A stretch of DNA of 64,000 nucleotides. Origin: Acidimicrobiaceae bacterium. GTDB lineage: Bacteria; Actinomycetota; Acidimicrobiia; Acidimicrobiales; UBA8190. Where the stretch lies: the NCBI GenBank assembly GCA_003151475.1, contig PLXQ01000036.1:10477-74476 (forward strand). Reading direction: 5' to 3'. Position numbers and translations under genes: made by a program. Under the pieces are notes generated by a model, which had not been told where the DNA came from, did no database searches, and saw nothing but the letters and a program-made list of their open reading frames with translations. This document shows, in pieces, positions 52,189 to 61,412 of this stretch; position 1 is the first letter of the stretch; every line of letters begins with the position of its first letter.

Positions 52189-54207
52189 ATGGAGCCCTCC
52201 GAGACCCCGCGCGTCCTGTCGGGACGTTACGAACTGTCCCATCTGGTGGCCCGTGGGGGCATGGCCGAGGTCTACCGGGCCCATGACCGGCTTCTCGACC
52301 GCCCCGTGGCGCTCAAGATCCTCTTCCCCGAGCTGTCGGTCGACCGGGCCTTCGTCGAGCGCTTCCGCCGCGAGGCCCAGGCGGCCGCCAACCTCTCGCA
52401 CCCGAACATCGTCCCCGTCTTCGACTGGGGTGAGGACAGCGGCACCTACTTCATCGTCATGGAGTTCATCGACGGCCGCGCCCTCTCCTCGATCCTGCGC
52501 GGGGCCGGTCCCATGCATCCCGACCGCGCCGCCGAGATCGCCGCCGACGTGGCTATCGCCCTCGCCTACGCCCATCGCCACGGGGTCATCCACCGCGACG
52601 TGAAACCGGGCAACGTCCTCATCACCGAGGACGGCATCGTCAAGGTCACCGACTTCGGCATCGCCCGCGCCATCAACACCGAGGAGAGCCTCACCCAGAC
52701 CGGTGCCGTCATGGGCACGGCCACCTACTTCTCGCCCGAGCAGGCCGAGGGCATGGGCGTCGATTCCCGCAGCGACATCTACTCGCTCGGCGTCGTCCTC
52801 TTCGAGATGGTCACCGGCCGTCCGCCCTTCCTGGGCGACACCCCGGTGGCCGTCGCCTCCAAGCACGTCCGCGAGAACCCGCCCACGCCGCGCGAGATCA
52901 ACCCGGCCGTCCCGCCCGATCTCGAAGCCATCATCCTCAAGTGCCTGGCCAAGCAACCGGAGTACCGCTACGCCACGGGCGACGATCTCCGCGTCGATCT
53001 CCTGCGTTTCCGCGAGGGCCGCGCCGTCGGTGCCGTGGCCCCGCCGCCCATGTCGATGGGAACCACCCAGGCCGTCGCATTCGGCGGCACCCAGACCCTG
53101 CACCAGATCGCCGGCCAGGAGCCCGACGAACCGGAGAGAAGCCGCACCGGCCTCTACGCCGGCCTCCTCATCGCCCTGCTCGTCGCCCTGGCCGTCGTCA
53201 TCGCCTTCCTGGGCCAGTCCCTCGGCTGGTGGCACCTCGGCGGAGCAAACAGCACCGTCACCATCCCGAACCTCTCGGGCCAGACGGTCACCGCCGCCGA
53301 GCGCACCCTGCAGGCCGACGGCCTGAAGACGAAGGTCCAGACCGACGCCACCAGCCAGACGCCGCGGACGCAGGTCCTGCGCACCAACCCGGGCAAGGGC
53401 GCCAAGGTCCAAAAGGGCAACACAGTCACCTTGGTGACCGGCAGCCAGGGACCGCTGATCGTCACTCCGCCTCTGGTCAGCCAGTCAGTGGTGGCGGCCA
53501 CGGCGATACTGAAGCAGGACGGCCTCCAGGCCAAGGTGGCCACCGCCGGTTTCTGCACCCAGCAGAACATCGTCTGCTCCCAGAGCCCCCCCTCGGGAAC
53601 GAAACTGGCGCCGGGGAAGACGGTCACCCTCTTCACCGCCGCCACACTGGTCACCACCACCACGGCGGCGACCACGGCGGTACCCAACGTGGCCACCTTC
53701 ACGACGACCCAGGCGTGCAACGCCATCGTCCACGCCGGTTTCAGCTGCGGCAACATCTCCATGACGTCGTCGAGTCAGCCCGTCAACACCGTGGTGAGCA
53801 CGAACCCGGCCCAGGGGACACTCCAGCCGGCGGGCACCGCCATCAACCTCATCGAATCCTCAGGACCGTCGACCGTCGTCGTCCCGAACGTCACCACCAC
53901 CCCACCCGAGACAGAAGGCCAGGCGTCGACAACGCTGCAGAGCGCCAATCTCACCGTGGTCACCGCCTGCGCGTCGGGCTCGACGGGGACCACCTCCACC
54001 CCGAACGACTCCGTCACGAACCAGAGCCCTCAGGGTGGCACCACCGTCATGACCGGCGCCCAGGTGACGTTGACCGTGTCCTGCTCCGGAGCGGGCACCG
54101 GCACCGGCACCGGCAATGGGAACGCCAAGCCGGGCAAGGCCGCCGGCGGGCCCGGAGCCTCCACCACTCCCACCACCCGTCCCCGGGCCGGAGCGCCGAA
54201 GGTCTAG
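52189..54207 (+). CDS. pknB: PknB: Ser/Thr kinase with four PASTA domains
   Basis: 672 aa, ATG at 52189. The kinase domain has [20 protein letters not shown] (Lys near 42), [11 protein letters not shown] near 135 and VTDFGIARA near 154. The juxtamembrane region ends in one helix near residues 322-343 ([20 protein letters not shown]). Outside are four PASTA-like repeats (starts [47 protein letters not shown]), the last three carrying cysteine pairs. PASTA domains sense muropeptides or lipid II; the kinase phosphorylates cell-wall and division proteins. It is the only kinase in the locus: pknA is absent. Its stop shares the bases CTAG with the stop of the convergent trpG. Confidence 0.95.
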   Translation: MEPSETPRVLSGRYELSHLVARGGMAEVYRAHDRLLDRPVALKILFPELSVDRAFVERFRREAQAAANLSHPNIVPVFDWGEDSGTYFIVMEFIDGRALSSILRGAGPMHPDRAAEIAADVAIALAYAHRHGVIHRDVKPGNVLITEDGIVKVTDFGIARAINTEESLTQTGAVMGTATYFSPEQAEGMGVDSRSDIYSLGVVLFEMVTGRPPFLGDTPVAVASKHVRENPPTPREINPAVPPDLEAIILKCLAKQPEYRYATGDDLRVDLLRFREGRAVGAVAPPPMSMGTTQAVAFGGTQTLHQIAGQEPDEPERSRTGLYAGLLIALLVALAVVIAFLGQSLGWWHLGGANSTVTIPNLSGQTVTAAERTLQADGLKTKVQTDATSQTPRTQVLRTNPGKGAKVQKGNTVTLVTGSQGPLIVTPPLVSQSVVAATAILKQDGLQAKVATAGFCTQQNIVCSQSPPSGTKLAPGKTVTLFTAATLVTTTTAATTAVPNVATFTTTQACNAIVHAGFSCGNISMTSSSQPVNTVVSTNPAQGTLQPAGTAINLIESSGPSTVVVPNVTTTPPETEGQASTTLQSANLTVVTACASGSTGTTSTPNDSVTNQSPQGGTTVMTGAQVTLTVSCSGAGTGTGTGNGNAKPGKAAGGPGASTTPTTRPRAGAPKV

Positions 54208-54812
54208 ACGGACAGAGTCTTTTCGCGCCCGACGAGTCGGGCGGCGCGCAGGAAGTTGTCGAGCAGCAGCGGTCCCGTCGGGGTGAGGATGGACTCCGGG
54301 TGGAACTGCACACCCTCGATCCCGAGCTCCCGGTGACGCAGGCCCATGATGATCCCGTCGGCCGTCTCCGCCGTCACTTCGAGCACGTCCGGTAAAGACG
54401 CCCTGTCGACGATGAGCGAGTGGTAGCGGGTCGCCTCGAAGGGGTTCTCCAGGTCGCAGAAGACCCCGGTCCCGCTGTGGAAGATGGCCGACGTCTTTCC
54501 GTGCATCAAAACGGGTGCCTGCACCACGGCGCCGCCGTAGGCCTGGCCGATGCACTGCAGCCCCAGGCACACCCCGAGCACGGGCAGCACGCCGGCCAGT
54601 TCCGTCACCACATCCATCGAGACCCCGGAGCTCTCGGGCCGCCCCGGACCGGGGGAGATGATCAGCGCGTCGGGCGCCTCGGCCCGGATCCCGGCGATGT
54701 CGATGGCGTCGTTTCTGAACACGACGGGCTCGGCGCCGAGCTCACCCAGCTCCTGCACCAGGTTGTAGGTGAAGGAGTCGTAGTTGTCGATGAGTAGGAC
54801 CCGGGTACCCAT
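54204..54812 (-). CDS. trpG: Anthranilate/aminodeoxychorismate synthase glutamine amidotransferase subunit
   Basis: 202 aa. The ATG at 54812 is preferred to a GTG two codons upstream. This class I glutamine amidotransferase has [31 protein letters not shown], nucleophile Cys82 in [15 protein letters not shown] and the HPES His171/Glu173. It releases ammonia from glutamine for TrpE or PabB, which are not encoded nearby. The position beside pknB and the convergent orientation are the same as in other actinobacteria (M. tuberculosis trpG next to pknB). TrpG and PabA cannot be separated from sequence; one protein may serve both. Confidence 0.92.
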   Translation of the reverse strand: MGTRVLLIDNYDSFTYNLVQELGELGAEPVVFRNDAIDIAGIRAEAPDALIISPGPGRPESSGVSMDVVTELAGVLPVLGVCLGLQCIGQAYGGAVVQAPVLMHGKTSAIFHSGTGVFCDLENPFEATRYHSLIVDRASLPDVLEVTAETADGIIMGLRHRELGIEGVQFHPESILTPTGPLLLDNFLRAARLVGREKTLSV

Positions 54813-54956
54813 GACCACCCGACTTTAGTGGACTCCCGTGGCCCCTCCGTTGGGGCCCCGCCGGCGGCCATCACCGATGAAACCGGGGACCGCCCGCCCG
54901 CAGCGGGGTGCCCCAGCGCCCCACGAAGTCGGGGTCCCAGGGGCTATTCTCGTTCG

Positions 54957-55259
54957 ATGGCGGCAGACAAGGGACCGGGCGGGGCCACCCGAAAAGGTCG
55001 TTCGACGGGACGGGCGACGGCCAGAGCCATCGTCCACCCCACCTCGGCCAGCGGCCGCTACACGCCGCCGATCCCCAAGTCGGTCAAGACCAGCCCCGCC
55101 TGGATGGGCCCGCTCATCCTCATCCTGCTCATCGGCGGCGCGCTCATGATCGTCCTCAACTACTTCAACGTCCTACCGGCGGCACCCACCAACTGGTACC
55201 TCCTGGCCGGCATCGGCGTCATCGCCTCCGGCTTCATCACCGCCACGCAGTATCGCTAA
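54957..55259 (+). CDS. crgA: CrgA: cell division protein
   Basis: 100 aa, ATG at 54957. After a basic N-terminal stretch come two helices: PLILILLIGGALMIVLNYFN and YLLAGIGVIASGFITATQYR. The conserved SPAWMGP and LPAAPTNWYL segments identify CrgA, which helps recruit FtsI and other septal proteins in actinobacteria. Length and two-helix layout are standard. It keeps the usual neighbour relation to the pknB locus, with trpG divergent. Confidence 0.93.
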   Translation: MAADKGPGGATRKGRSTGRATARAIVHPTSASGRYTPPIPKSVKTSPAWMGPLILILLIGGALMIVLNYFNVLPAAPTNWYLLAGIGVIASGFITATQYR

Positions 55260-55293
55260 GCGCGTCGCCTGCGGCGCGCCGACGCGCCGACGC

Positions 55294-55315
55294 GCCGGCC
55301 CCGGGTGAGGCCGGC
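55294..55315. terminator. Bidirectional terminator hairpin between crgA and thiolase
   Basis: GCCGGCC-CCGGGTGA-GGCCGGC: a perfect 7-bp GC stem midway in the 82-base gap between convergent genes. Confidence 0.55.
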
Positions 55316-55341
55316 CCGCCGCCAGCACGTCCGTTCGGAGT

Positions 55342-56520
55342 TCAGCCCAGCCGCTCGATGATGGTGGCGTTGGCCATGCCGCCGCCCTCGCACATCGTCT
55401 CGAGGCCCCAGCGTCCGCCGGTCCGCTCGAGCTCGTTCAGAAGCGTCGCCATCAATTTGGCCCCCGATGCCCCGAGGGGGTGGCCGATGGCGATGGCGCC
55501 ACCGTTCACGTTCACCTTGTCGATGTCGGCGTGCAGTTCCTTCTCCCAGGCGAGCACCACCGAGGCGAAGGCCTCGTTGATCTCCACCAGGTCGATGTCC
55601 TCGATCGACATCTTCGTCTTCTCGAGGATGGACTTGGTGGCCGGGATCGGTCCGGTCAGCATGGTCACCGGGTCCACCCCGGCGAGGGAGAAAGCGTGGA
55701 AACGGGCCCGGGGGGTGAGCCCCAGGGCGGCCGCTCTCTCCTCGGACATGATCAGCACGGCCGACGCCCCGTCGGTGATCTGCGACGAGTTCCCCGCCGT
55801 CACCTTCCCGTCGGGCTTGAAGGCGGGCTTCAGGTTGGCCAGCACCTCGGCCGTCGTGTCGGGCCGGATCCCCTCGTCCTGCGTCAGCATCTCGCCGGTG
55901 ACGTTGCCCTCGTCGTCCTTCAGCTGCACGGCCACGATCTCGTTCTCGAACCGTCCCTCGGCCGCCGCCCGGGTGGCGAAGGCCTGGCTGCGCGCGGCGA
56001 AGGCGTCGAGCTCCTGGCGAGAGATCCCCCACTGGTCGGCGATCATCTCGGCCGAGATCCCCTGGGACACGAGCCCGCCGCGCTCGGCGTACCGGGCCAT
56101 CATCTCGGGACCGAAGGGGTATCCGAGGTCCCGCACCACCGAGGAGCCCATGGGGCTGTGGGTCATGTGCTCGATCCCGGCGGCGATCACCACGTCGTAG
56201 GCCCCGGCCATCACGCCCTGGGCGGCGAAGTGCAGCGCCTGCTGGGAGGAACCGCACTGCCGGTCGATGGTGGTGGCGGGCACCGATTCGGGGAACCCGG
56301 CGGCCAGCGCGGCGTTGCGGCCGATGTTGATGGCCTGCTCGCCCACCTGCATCACGCAGCCCATGATCACGTCGTCGATCAGCTCGGGGTCGAGGTTGTT
56401 CCGGTTCACGAGCGCCTTCAGGGGCTCGGCGGCCAGGTCGACGGCGTGCCAGCCCCGCAGCTTCCCGTTCCGGCGTCCGCCAGCGGTCCGTACGGCGTCC
56501 ACGATTACGGCGGTGGTCAT
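55342..56520 (-). CDS. Acetyl-CoA C-acyltransferase (thiolase)
   Basis: 392 aa. The ATG at 56520 has AAGGAG six bases upstream. Nucleophile Cys89 is in DRQCGSSQQALHFAA; the second His is in GHPLGASGAK near 350, and the general-acid Cys in CEGGGMANA near 380. The length matches degradative or biosynthetic thiolase II (FadA/AtoB). It forms or cleaves the C-C bond of beta-ketoacyl-CoA. A perfect palindrome lies about 50 bases upstream of the start, and a thioesterase gene diverges from it, so a TetR-type, acyl-CoA-responsive regulator probably controls both. Confidence 0.94.
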   Translation of the reverse strand: MTTAVIVDAVRTAGGRRNGKLRGWHAVDLAAEPLKALVNRNNLDPELIDDVIMGCVMQVGEQAINIGRNAALAAGFPESVPATTIDRQCGSSQQALHFAAQGVMAGAYDVVIAAGIEHMTHSPMGSSVVRDLGYPFGPEMMARYAERGGLVSQGISAEMIADQWGISRQELDAFAARSQAFATRAAAEGRFENEIVAVQLKDDEGNVTGEMLTQDEGIRPDTTAEVLANLKPAFKPDGKVTAGNSSQITDGASAVLIMSEERAAALGLTPRARFHAFSLAGVDPVTMLTGPIPATKSILEKTKMSIEDIDLVEINEAFASVVLAWEKELHADIDKVNVNGGAIAIGHPLGASGAKLMATLLNELERTGGRWGLETMCEGGGMANATIIERLG

Positions 56521-56567
56521 GAGGGGCTCCTTCCGTAGCTTCATTCAGAAGCGTACCGGGCTGAAAC

Positions 56568-56581
56568 TGACCGATCGGTCA
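56568..56581. promoter_or_regulatory. Perfect palindrome TGACCGATCGGTCA
   Basis: A 14-base perfect palindrome in the divergent promoter region of thiolase and thioesterase. Length and symmetry are typical of TetR-family operators for fatty-acid genes. The regulator is not in the window. Confidence 0.65.
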
Positions 56582-56609
56582 AGTGATGTGCCCTGAAGTC
56601 TGGCCGACC

Positions 56610-56653
56610 ACCGGGCGGCCGTCAATGGGCTACCGGGCGGCCGTCAATGGGCC
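56610..56653. repeat. 22-base tandem duplication
   Basis: ACCGGGCGGCCGTCAATGGGC occurs twice head to tail, 22 bases per unit with a T/C difference in the last base. It lies just before the thioesterase start and probably arose by slippage. Confidence 0.75.
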
Positions 56654-56659
56654 ACCTCT

Positions 56660-57121
56660 GTGCCTGCAACTACGGTGTCGCCGGTGGCTCGGGTGAAGGA
56701 CATGGACCGCTGGCTCGGCAACGGGGGAATGGAGGTCATCGGCCTCGTGGGAGCCTCTTTCGAGGACTACGGCGTCGACGGCGAGGACCTGGGCTGGGTC
56801 ACCGCCACCTGGGTCCCCACAGCGCTCGCCTGCAACCCCCACGGCACGGCCCAGGCGGGGATCCACTCCCTCATCCTGGACGCAGCCATGAACTTCGCCA
56901 TCAACGCTGCGCTCCCGGGAAAGGCCCGCACCCGGGGGACTCTCGAGATGAAGACCGAGACCATGCGCCCGGCGTCGCTCGGTGTCTCTTTCGCCGTCAG
57001 GGGCGAGGTCATCCGCATGGCCAAGCAGGTCGCCTACGGCGAGGCCACCGTCCGCGACGCCGAGGGCCAGCTCATCAGCCGGGCCACGGGCACCTTTCTT
57101 CTCCACCGGCCCGAGAGCTAG
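56660..57121 (+). CDS. Hotdog-fold thioesterase (PaaI/YigI-like)
   Basis: 153 aa from a GTG at 56660; an ATG at 56702 (MDRWLGNG) is an alternative. The hotdog core includes GTAQAGIHSLILDAAMNFAI, the helix with the catalytic acid region, followed by TLEMKTETMRPASLGVSFAV and EATVRDAEGQLISRATGTFL. PaaI-like enzymes hydrolyse acyl-CoA thioesters. It is divergent from the thiolase and five bases ahead of the LLM gene. Its substrate is probably a medium-chain or aryl acyl-CoA, by context only. Confidence 0.83.
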   Translation: MPATTVSPVARVKDMDRWLGNGGMEVIGLVGASFEDYGVDGEDLGWVTATWVPTALACNPHGTAQAGIHSLILDAAMNFAINAALPGKARTRGTLEMKTETMRPASLGVSFAVRGEVIRMAKQVAYGEATVRDAEGQLISRATGTFLLHRPES

Positions 57122-57126
57122 CCCCT

Positions 57127-57963
57127 GTGCGTTACGGCATCGCCCTCGGTCGGATGCACCCGACCATGTTCACCGAGGCCGCCGTGGCGGCCGACGAGCT
57201 CGGATTCGAGTCCCTCTGGTTCCCCGAACACCTGGTCCTGCCGGTCGAGATGACGGGATCGCCCTTCGCCGGCGCCGAGCACCCCCCTGTCCCTCCGACG
57301 ACACCGGTCTTCGACGTCTTCGCCTACCTCGGCTTCTTAGCCGGCCGCACCCGCCGCATCCGCCTGGGCACCCACGTCTACAACCTGGGGCTCCGCCATC
57401 CCTTCGTCTCGGCCCGGGCCATCCAGACGGTGGACGTTGTCTCGGGGGGCCGCCTGGAGGTCGGCATCGGGGCCGGCTGGCTGGAAGCGGAGTGGACCTC
57501 TGCCGGCCTCGATTTCGCCAGCCGCGGCGCCCGGCTGGACGAGGCCCTCGACGTCTGCCGCCGCCTCTGGACCGAGCAGACCATCGAGCATCACGGCCGT
57601 TTCTTCGACTTCGGTCCCGTCATGTTCGAACCGAAGCCTCTCCAGTCGCCGCACCCGCCGGTCATCATCGGCGGCGAGTCCCCGGCCGCGCTGCGCCGGG
57701 CGGCCCGCCATGACGGCTGGATCGGGCTCAGCCACACCCCCGCATCGGTCCGCCAGCCGATGGACACCCTGTCCGAGCTGCGCCAGGCCCAGGGCCGCGC
57801 CGATGCCCCGTTCTCCGTCACCGTGGGGGGTCCGGTCACCGAGGACGCCGACGTCGACGCCTTCACCGCCGCGGGTGTCGACCGCCTCATCGTCAGCCCC
57901 TGGGCCCGGACCCGCGACGTCCTCGACCGCCTGACCGAGTTCGCCCGCCGCTTCATCGACTGA
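57127..57963 (+). CDS. LLM-class (F420-dependent) oxidoreductase
   Basis: 278 aa from a GTG at 57127. The luciferase-like TIM barrel starts VRYGIALGRMHP and contains ADELGFESLWFPEHLVLP, RTRRIRLGTHVYNLGLRHPF, VDVVSGGRLEVGIGAGWLEA and HPPVIIGGESPAALRRAARH. These match the actinobacterial F420-dependent TIGR03619-type subfamily. Such enzymes reduce or oxidise substrates with F420H2 instead of FMN. The substrate is unknown. It forms a two-gene unit with the thioesterase and is convergent with the ABC ATPase. Confidence 0.9.
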   Translation: MRYGIALGRMHPTMFTEAAVAADELGFESLWFPEHLVLPVEMTGSPFAGAEHPPVPPTTPVFDVFAYLGFLAGRTRRIRLGTHVYNLGLRHPFVSARAIQTVDVVSGGRLEVGIGAGWLEAEWTSAGLDFASRGARLDEALDVCRRLWTEQTIEHHGRFFDFGPVMFEPKPLQSPHPPVIIGGESPAALRRAARHDGWIGLSHTPASVRQPMDTLSELRQAQGRADAPFSVTVGGPVTEDADVDAFTAAGVDRLIVSPWARTRDVLDRLTEFARRFID

Positions 57964-57997
57964 GCGCCGTGGGGCAGAACCCGCCTACCCGCCCGGA

Positions 57998-58675
57998 TCA
58001 GGCGGAGCGGCGGGCCTCGACCAGAGAGCGCGTCCGGTGGTCGCGGGGGGACTCGAGGATGCTCGGGGCCGAGCCCATCTCGACCACCTCGCCGTCGTGC
58101 AGCACCAGGATCTCGTCGGCCACCGCCCGGGCCACCTCAGGATCGCGGGTGGCGACCACGATGGCCGTCTCGGTCTCGGTCCGCAGCCGGCGCAGCAGCT
58201 CCAGGATCCGATCCTGGACACCGCGCTCCACACCCACGAAGGGCTCATCGAGCAGCAGGGCGTCGGCCCCGTGGGCCAGAGCCTTGGCGATCTGGATCCG
58301 CTGCCGCATCCCGGCCACGGGGGCGGTGGGTCCGGAGCTGGCCTGCAGCAACACACCGGTCCTTGTCCCGGGCACCGTACTGTCGCGCTCCCCGGCCGGG
58401 GCCGGCGGGTGGACGAGCTCGATGCTCCGGGCCCGCAGCTGCCGGCGCCGCTCGCTGCTGGCTCCCGTCACGTCGACGCCGCGCAGAACGATGGACCCCG
58501 ACGACGGGGCGAAGTCGAGGCCGATACAGCGCAGGAGCTGGGACTTCCCGGCTCCCTGGCCACCGAGAATGCAGAGCACCCGACCGGCTTCGACGGCGAA
58601 ACTGATGTCGCGGCAGGCGGTCGTGGTCTCACTGACCACGCACAAATCACGAACTTCGAGGATCGGCCTCGCCAC
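57998..58675 (-). CDS. Orphan ABC ATP-binding protein with degenerate signature
   Basis: 225 aa from a GTG at 58675. Walker A is GGQGAGKSQ and Walker B ALLLDEPFVGVE; DLCVVSETTTACRDISFAVE is the A-loop side. The signature LSGGQ reads VAGMRQRIQIAKA, and after Walker B the D-loop is altered (GVERG). Its closest pattern is the oligopeptide/dipeptide (OppD/F) type, with the tail SILESPRDHRTRSLVEARR. There is no permease or binding protein nearby. It may pair with a distant transporter or have a regulatory function. It is convergent with the LLM gene and divergent from the EAL gene. Confidence 0.8.
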   Translation of the reverse strand: MARPILEVRDLCVVSETTTACRDISFAVEAGRVLCILGGQGAGKSQLLRCIGLDFAPSSGSIVLRGVDVTGASSERRRQLRARSIELVHPPAPAGERDSTVPGTRTGVLLQASSGPTAPVAGMRQRIQIAKALAHGADALLLDEPFVGVERGVQDRILELLRRLRTETETAIVVATRDPEVARAVADEILVLHDGEVVEMGSAPSILESPRDHRTRSLVEARRSA

Positions 58676-58839
58676 GGTATTGCTCCTGTCATCTTCTCCG
58701 CCCCTGGGCTCCGGGGCCGGAGGTCTCGCCCTTCCAAGGTACAGGGCGGTTGTTAACCCCCCGCGACGGCTCCGTGACCACCGGGCGAATTGAGCCCTCT
58801 CGGCTCAAGGCCGCTCTCGGAGGAGTCGATAGTGCATCT

Positions 58840-59883
58840 ATGACAGTTTCAGCCCATGAATCCAGTGCGATTCCCTGGCCTGACCTGGGCATAGACGGCG
58901 AGCCCGAACTGCTCTTCCAGCCCGCCGTCGACCTGGCCACGGGCCGCCTCCTCGGTTTCGAGGCCCTTCTGCGGTGGAACGACCCGGTCCAGGGACGCAT
59001 CTCCCCCAAAGAGCTCATCCCCTGGGCCGAGGCCAACGGCCACATGACCGCGCTCAACGGCTGGGTTCTCCACGAGGCCTGTGCCCGGGCCGTCGCCTGG
59101 CGCTCGGACATCCAGCTGGCCGTCAACTGCTCCGTCTTCCAGCTCCGCCGCAACGAGGCGGCCGAGGCGGCCGCCTTCGCCCTCGAGGAGTCGGGACTCC
59201 ACCCGGACCGCCTCACCGTCGAAGTCACCGAGACCACCCTGGCCGACCACGGGGCCGCCGCCGACCTCCAGGCCATCTCCCGGCTCGGCATCCAGCTCAC
59301 CGTGGACGACATGGGCTCGGACTGGTCCTCGCTCGAGAACCTCCAGCACTTCGCCGTCAACACCATGAAGATCGACGGATCCCTCATCGACGGCATCGAC
59401 CACCCCGGTGGCGTCAACCGCGCCATCGTCGAGACGATCGTGAAGGTCAGCCACTCCCTCGACCTCTGCACCGTGGCCGAAGCCGTCGAGACGGCGGCCC
59501 AGGTGGCCATCCTCCGTGAGGTCGGCGCCGACGTGGGCCAGGGCTACTTCTTCGCCCCGCCCCTTTCGGCCGACGAAGCCCTCGCTCTCACCTCCATGGA
59601 CGAGCTTCCCATCTTCCCCCTCTCGGGTCCCCCGGCCAACGAGCGCAGTGCGGCCGAGCTGTCGACCGCGGAGGCGTCGGCGGCCGAGCCGTCAACGTCC
59701 GGGTCCGCTGGGTCCGAGTCGGCTGGGTCCGAGTCGTCAGCGTCCGGATCGTCGTCAGCCGACACAGAGAGCGCGACAGAAAGTGCGGCCCTGGCCGGCG
59801 CCGCAGACGGTGCGGCGGCCAAATCCGACGGCGACCACCCGGCCGATCAGCGCGACATGGCGACGTCTCGCAGTCGCTGGTAA
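58840..59883 (+). CDS. EAL-domain c-di-GMP phosphodiesterase
   Basis: 347 aa, ATG at 58840; the ribosome site is weak, and an upstream TTG at 58750 is possible. The EAL domain covers about residues 20-270. EALLRW (41-46), NCSVFQL, EVTET near 127, DDMGSDWSSLENL near 155, MKIDGSLIDG near 175, AEAVET near 212 (usually EGVE) and GQGYFFAPPL keep the metal and substrate ligands, so it is probably active in cleaving cyclic di-GMP to pGpG. There is no GGDEF or sensor domain. The last 80 residues are a Ser/Ala/Glu-rich low-complexity tail built of imperfect repeats (GSAGSESAGSESSASGSSS). Confidence 0.9.
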   Translation: MTVSAHESSAIPWPDLGIDGEPELLFQPAVDLATGRLLGFEALLRWNDPVQGRISPKELIPWAEANGHMTALNGWVLHEACARAVAWRSDIQLAVNCSVFQLRRNEAAEAAAFALEESGLHPDRLTVEVTETTLADHGAAADLQAISRLGIQLTVDDMGSDWSSLENLQHFAVNTMKIDGSLIDGIDHPGGVNRAIVETIVKVSHSLDLCTVAEAVETAAQVAILREVGADVGQGYFFAPPLSADEALALTSMDELPIFPLSGPPANERSAAELSTAEASAAEPSTSGSAGSESAGSESSASGSSSADTESATESAALAGAADGAAAKSDGDHPADQRDMATSRSRW

Positions 59884-59911
59884 CTGCTTCACGCCGGAGT
59901 TTGTCCGAGGA

Positions 59912-61348
59912 TTATCCCGACCGCTCGGCCACCAGGCGACCGAGCGTCTCGATCTGTCTCTCGGTCTTCTCGCTCCACGGGAATCCCGTGTTGAGCCGGA
60001 CGAAGTTCCGGTAACCGCCTGACGGCGAGAACATCGGCCCCGGTGCGATCCTGATCCCGTTCGTATGGGCGGCGCCGTAGAGATCCATGGCATCGACCGC
60101 GGGGGGAAGCTGCACCCACAGAACATGACCGCCCTGCGGCCTCGTCAACCGCGTCGCGTCGGGAAAGAAGCGCTCGACGGCGTCGATGGTCGACGCCATC
60201 TGGTCCCGGTACATCCGACGGACTCGACGGATGTGCCTGTCGCAGCCACCGCTGTCGAGGAAGGCGGCCAGTGCCAGTTGCGGGGCCACGGCGGTGGCCT
60301 GGTTCACCACCAGCTTCAGCAGCTCGACCTCGTTCTGATAGCGGCCCGGGATGGACCACCCCACCCGGAGCCCGGGGGAAACGGTCTTGCTATACGACGA
60401 GCAATAGAGCACCAGGCCCCGCGTGTCGAAGGCCTTGATGGCCGAGGGCCGGGGCCCCTCGAAGACGAGCTCGCCGTAGACGTCGTCTTCGACCAGCGGC
60501 ACGTCGTGTCGGTCGAGAATGCCAACGAGCCGGCGCTTGGCCGCGTCGGTCATGCACGAACCGGTCGGGTTGGAGAAGTTCGACACCAGAGCCACGGCGG
60601 CCACGGGTTGGCTCTCGAGAGCCCGGGACAGGTCGTCGAGGTTCATCCCGTGCCGCGGGTGACTCGCTATCTCGAACGCCCGCAGACCGAGAGACCCGAG
60701 CACCTCCAGCAGTGCGTAATAGGCGGGCGACTCGATGGCCACGGTGTCACCCGCTTTGGTCACGGCTCTGATCGACAGGTAGACCGCTTCCTTCGCTCCA
60801 CTCGTGATCACCACATCGTCGGCCGACACCGAGTAGCCGGCGTCGCCCCCGCGCTGGGCGATCGACCGTCTGAGCACCGCGCTCCCGGGCGGCGCGTCGT
60901 AGGAATGACACGCGGCGGGCTGGTGGCGCAACACGTGGCTCATCAACCGGTTCAGCGCGGTGACGGCCATCAGCTCCGGACCCTGCACGGCGGCGCCCAA
61001 CGTCGGTTCCTGGGGGTTCCCGATGCCCAGGTTCAACCGCAGGGCCAGAGAAGCATCGACGTGCTTGGCCTCGCTCGACGACGCCGACTCCTCCGGCTCG
61101 GACCGCGGACGCGGCCGCGGCGCCCTGACGTAGTGGCCGGACTGGGCCCGGGCCTGGACGAGGCCACGGTCCTCCAGCACCCGGCAGGCTTCGAGCACGG
61201 TGGACAAGCTGACCCCGAACTGCTCCCGCAGCTTCCGCACCGAAGGGATCCGGTCGCCGGCCCGGTAGGTCCCGGCCTCGATCTGGCCGGCCAGGGCGTC
61301 GGCCAGCTGCAGGTACAGGCTCTGCCCGGCCTCGGGATCAAGCTCCAC
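59912..61348 (-). CDS. MocR-type regulator: GntR HTH fused to aminotransferase fold
   Basis: 478 aa from a GTG at 61348. The open frame extends further upstream, but only past the divergent promoter region. The GntR winged helix is at residues 12-80 (GDRIPSVRKLREQFGVSLST, VLEACRVLEDRGLVQARAQS). The fold-type I aminotransferase part follows with the PLP lysine in SSYSKTVSPGLRVGW near residue 319, and SNFSNPTGS. MocR proteins are PLP-binding transcription factors, and many act on the divergent gene. Here that gene is metE, so it may respond to PLP or a methionine-related amino acid; this is inference. Enzymatic transamination is possible but unusual for the family. Confidence 0.9.
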   Translation of the reverse strand: MELDPEAGQSLYLQLADALAGQIEAGTYRAGDRIPSVRKLREQFGVSLSTVLEACRVLEDRGLVQARAQSGHYVRAPRPRPRSEPEESASSSEAKHVDASLALRLNLGIGNPQEPTLGAAVQGPELMAVTALNRLMSHVLRHQPAACHSYDAPPGSAVLRRSIAQRGGDAGYSVSADDVVITSGAKEAVYLSIRAVTKAGDTVAIESPAYYALLEVLGSLGLRAFEIASHPRHGMNLDDLSRALESQPVAAVALVSNFSNPTGSCMTDAAKRRLVGILDRHDVPLVEDDVYGELVFEGPRPSAIKAFDTRGLVLYCSSYSKTVSPGLRVGWSIPGRYQNEVELLKLVVNQATAVAPQLALAAFLDSGGCDRHIRRVRRMYRDQMASTIDAVERFFPDATRLTRPQGGHVLWVQLPPAVDAMDLYGAAHTNGIRIAPGPMFSPSGGYRNFVRLNTGFPWSEKTERQIETLGRLVAERSG

Positions 61349-61350
61349 GG

Positions 61351-61412
61351 CGGAACTGTATACCGGAACAGTTTGTCGATTGAGATGTAGCTTGGCGAAC
61401 TGTACCGGTCGA
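61351..61412. promoter_or_regulatory. Direct and inverted repeats between MocR gene and metE
   Basis: CGGAACTGTATACCGGAA (61351-61368) and GCGAACTGTACCGGTCGAA (61395-61412) are direct repeats of GAACTGTAxxCCGG. Within the first copy, AACTGT and ACAGTT (61354-61373) are also inverted. MocR regulators are known to bind direct repeats, so this is the likely binding site controlling both genes. Confidence 0.6.

Noticed and set aside
52024-53412. 462-codon minus-strand frame opposite pknB
   Set aside because: Composed of G/D/V/H repeats typical of reverse-read high-GC coding DNA; pknB is unambiguous.
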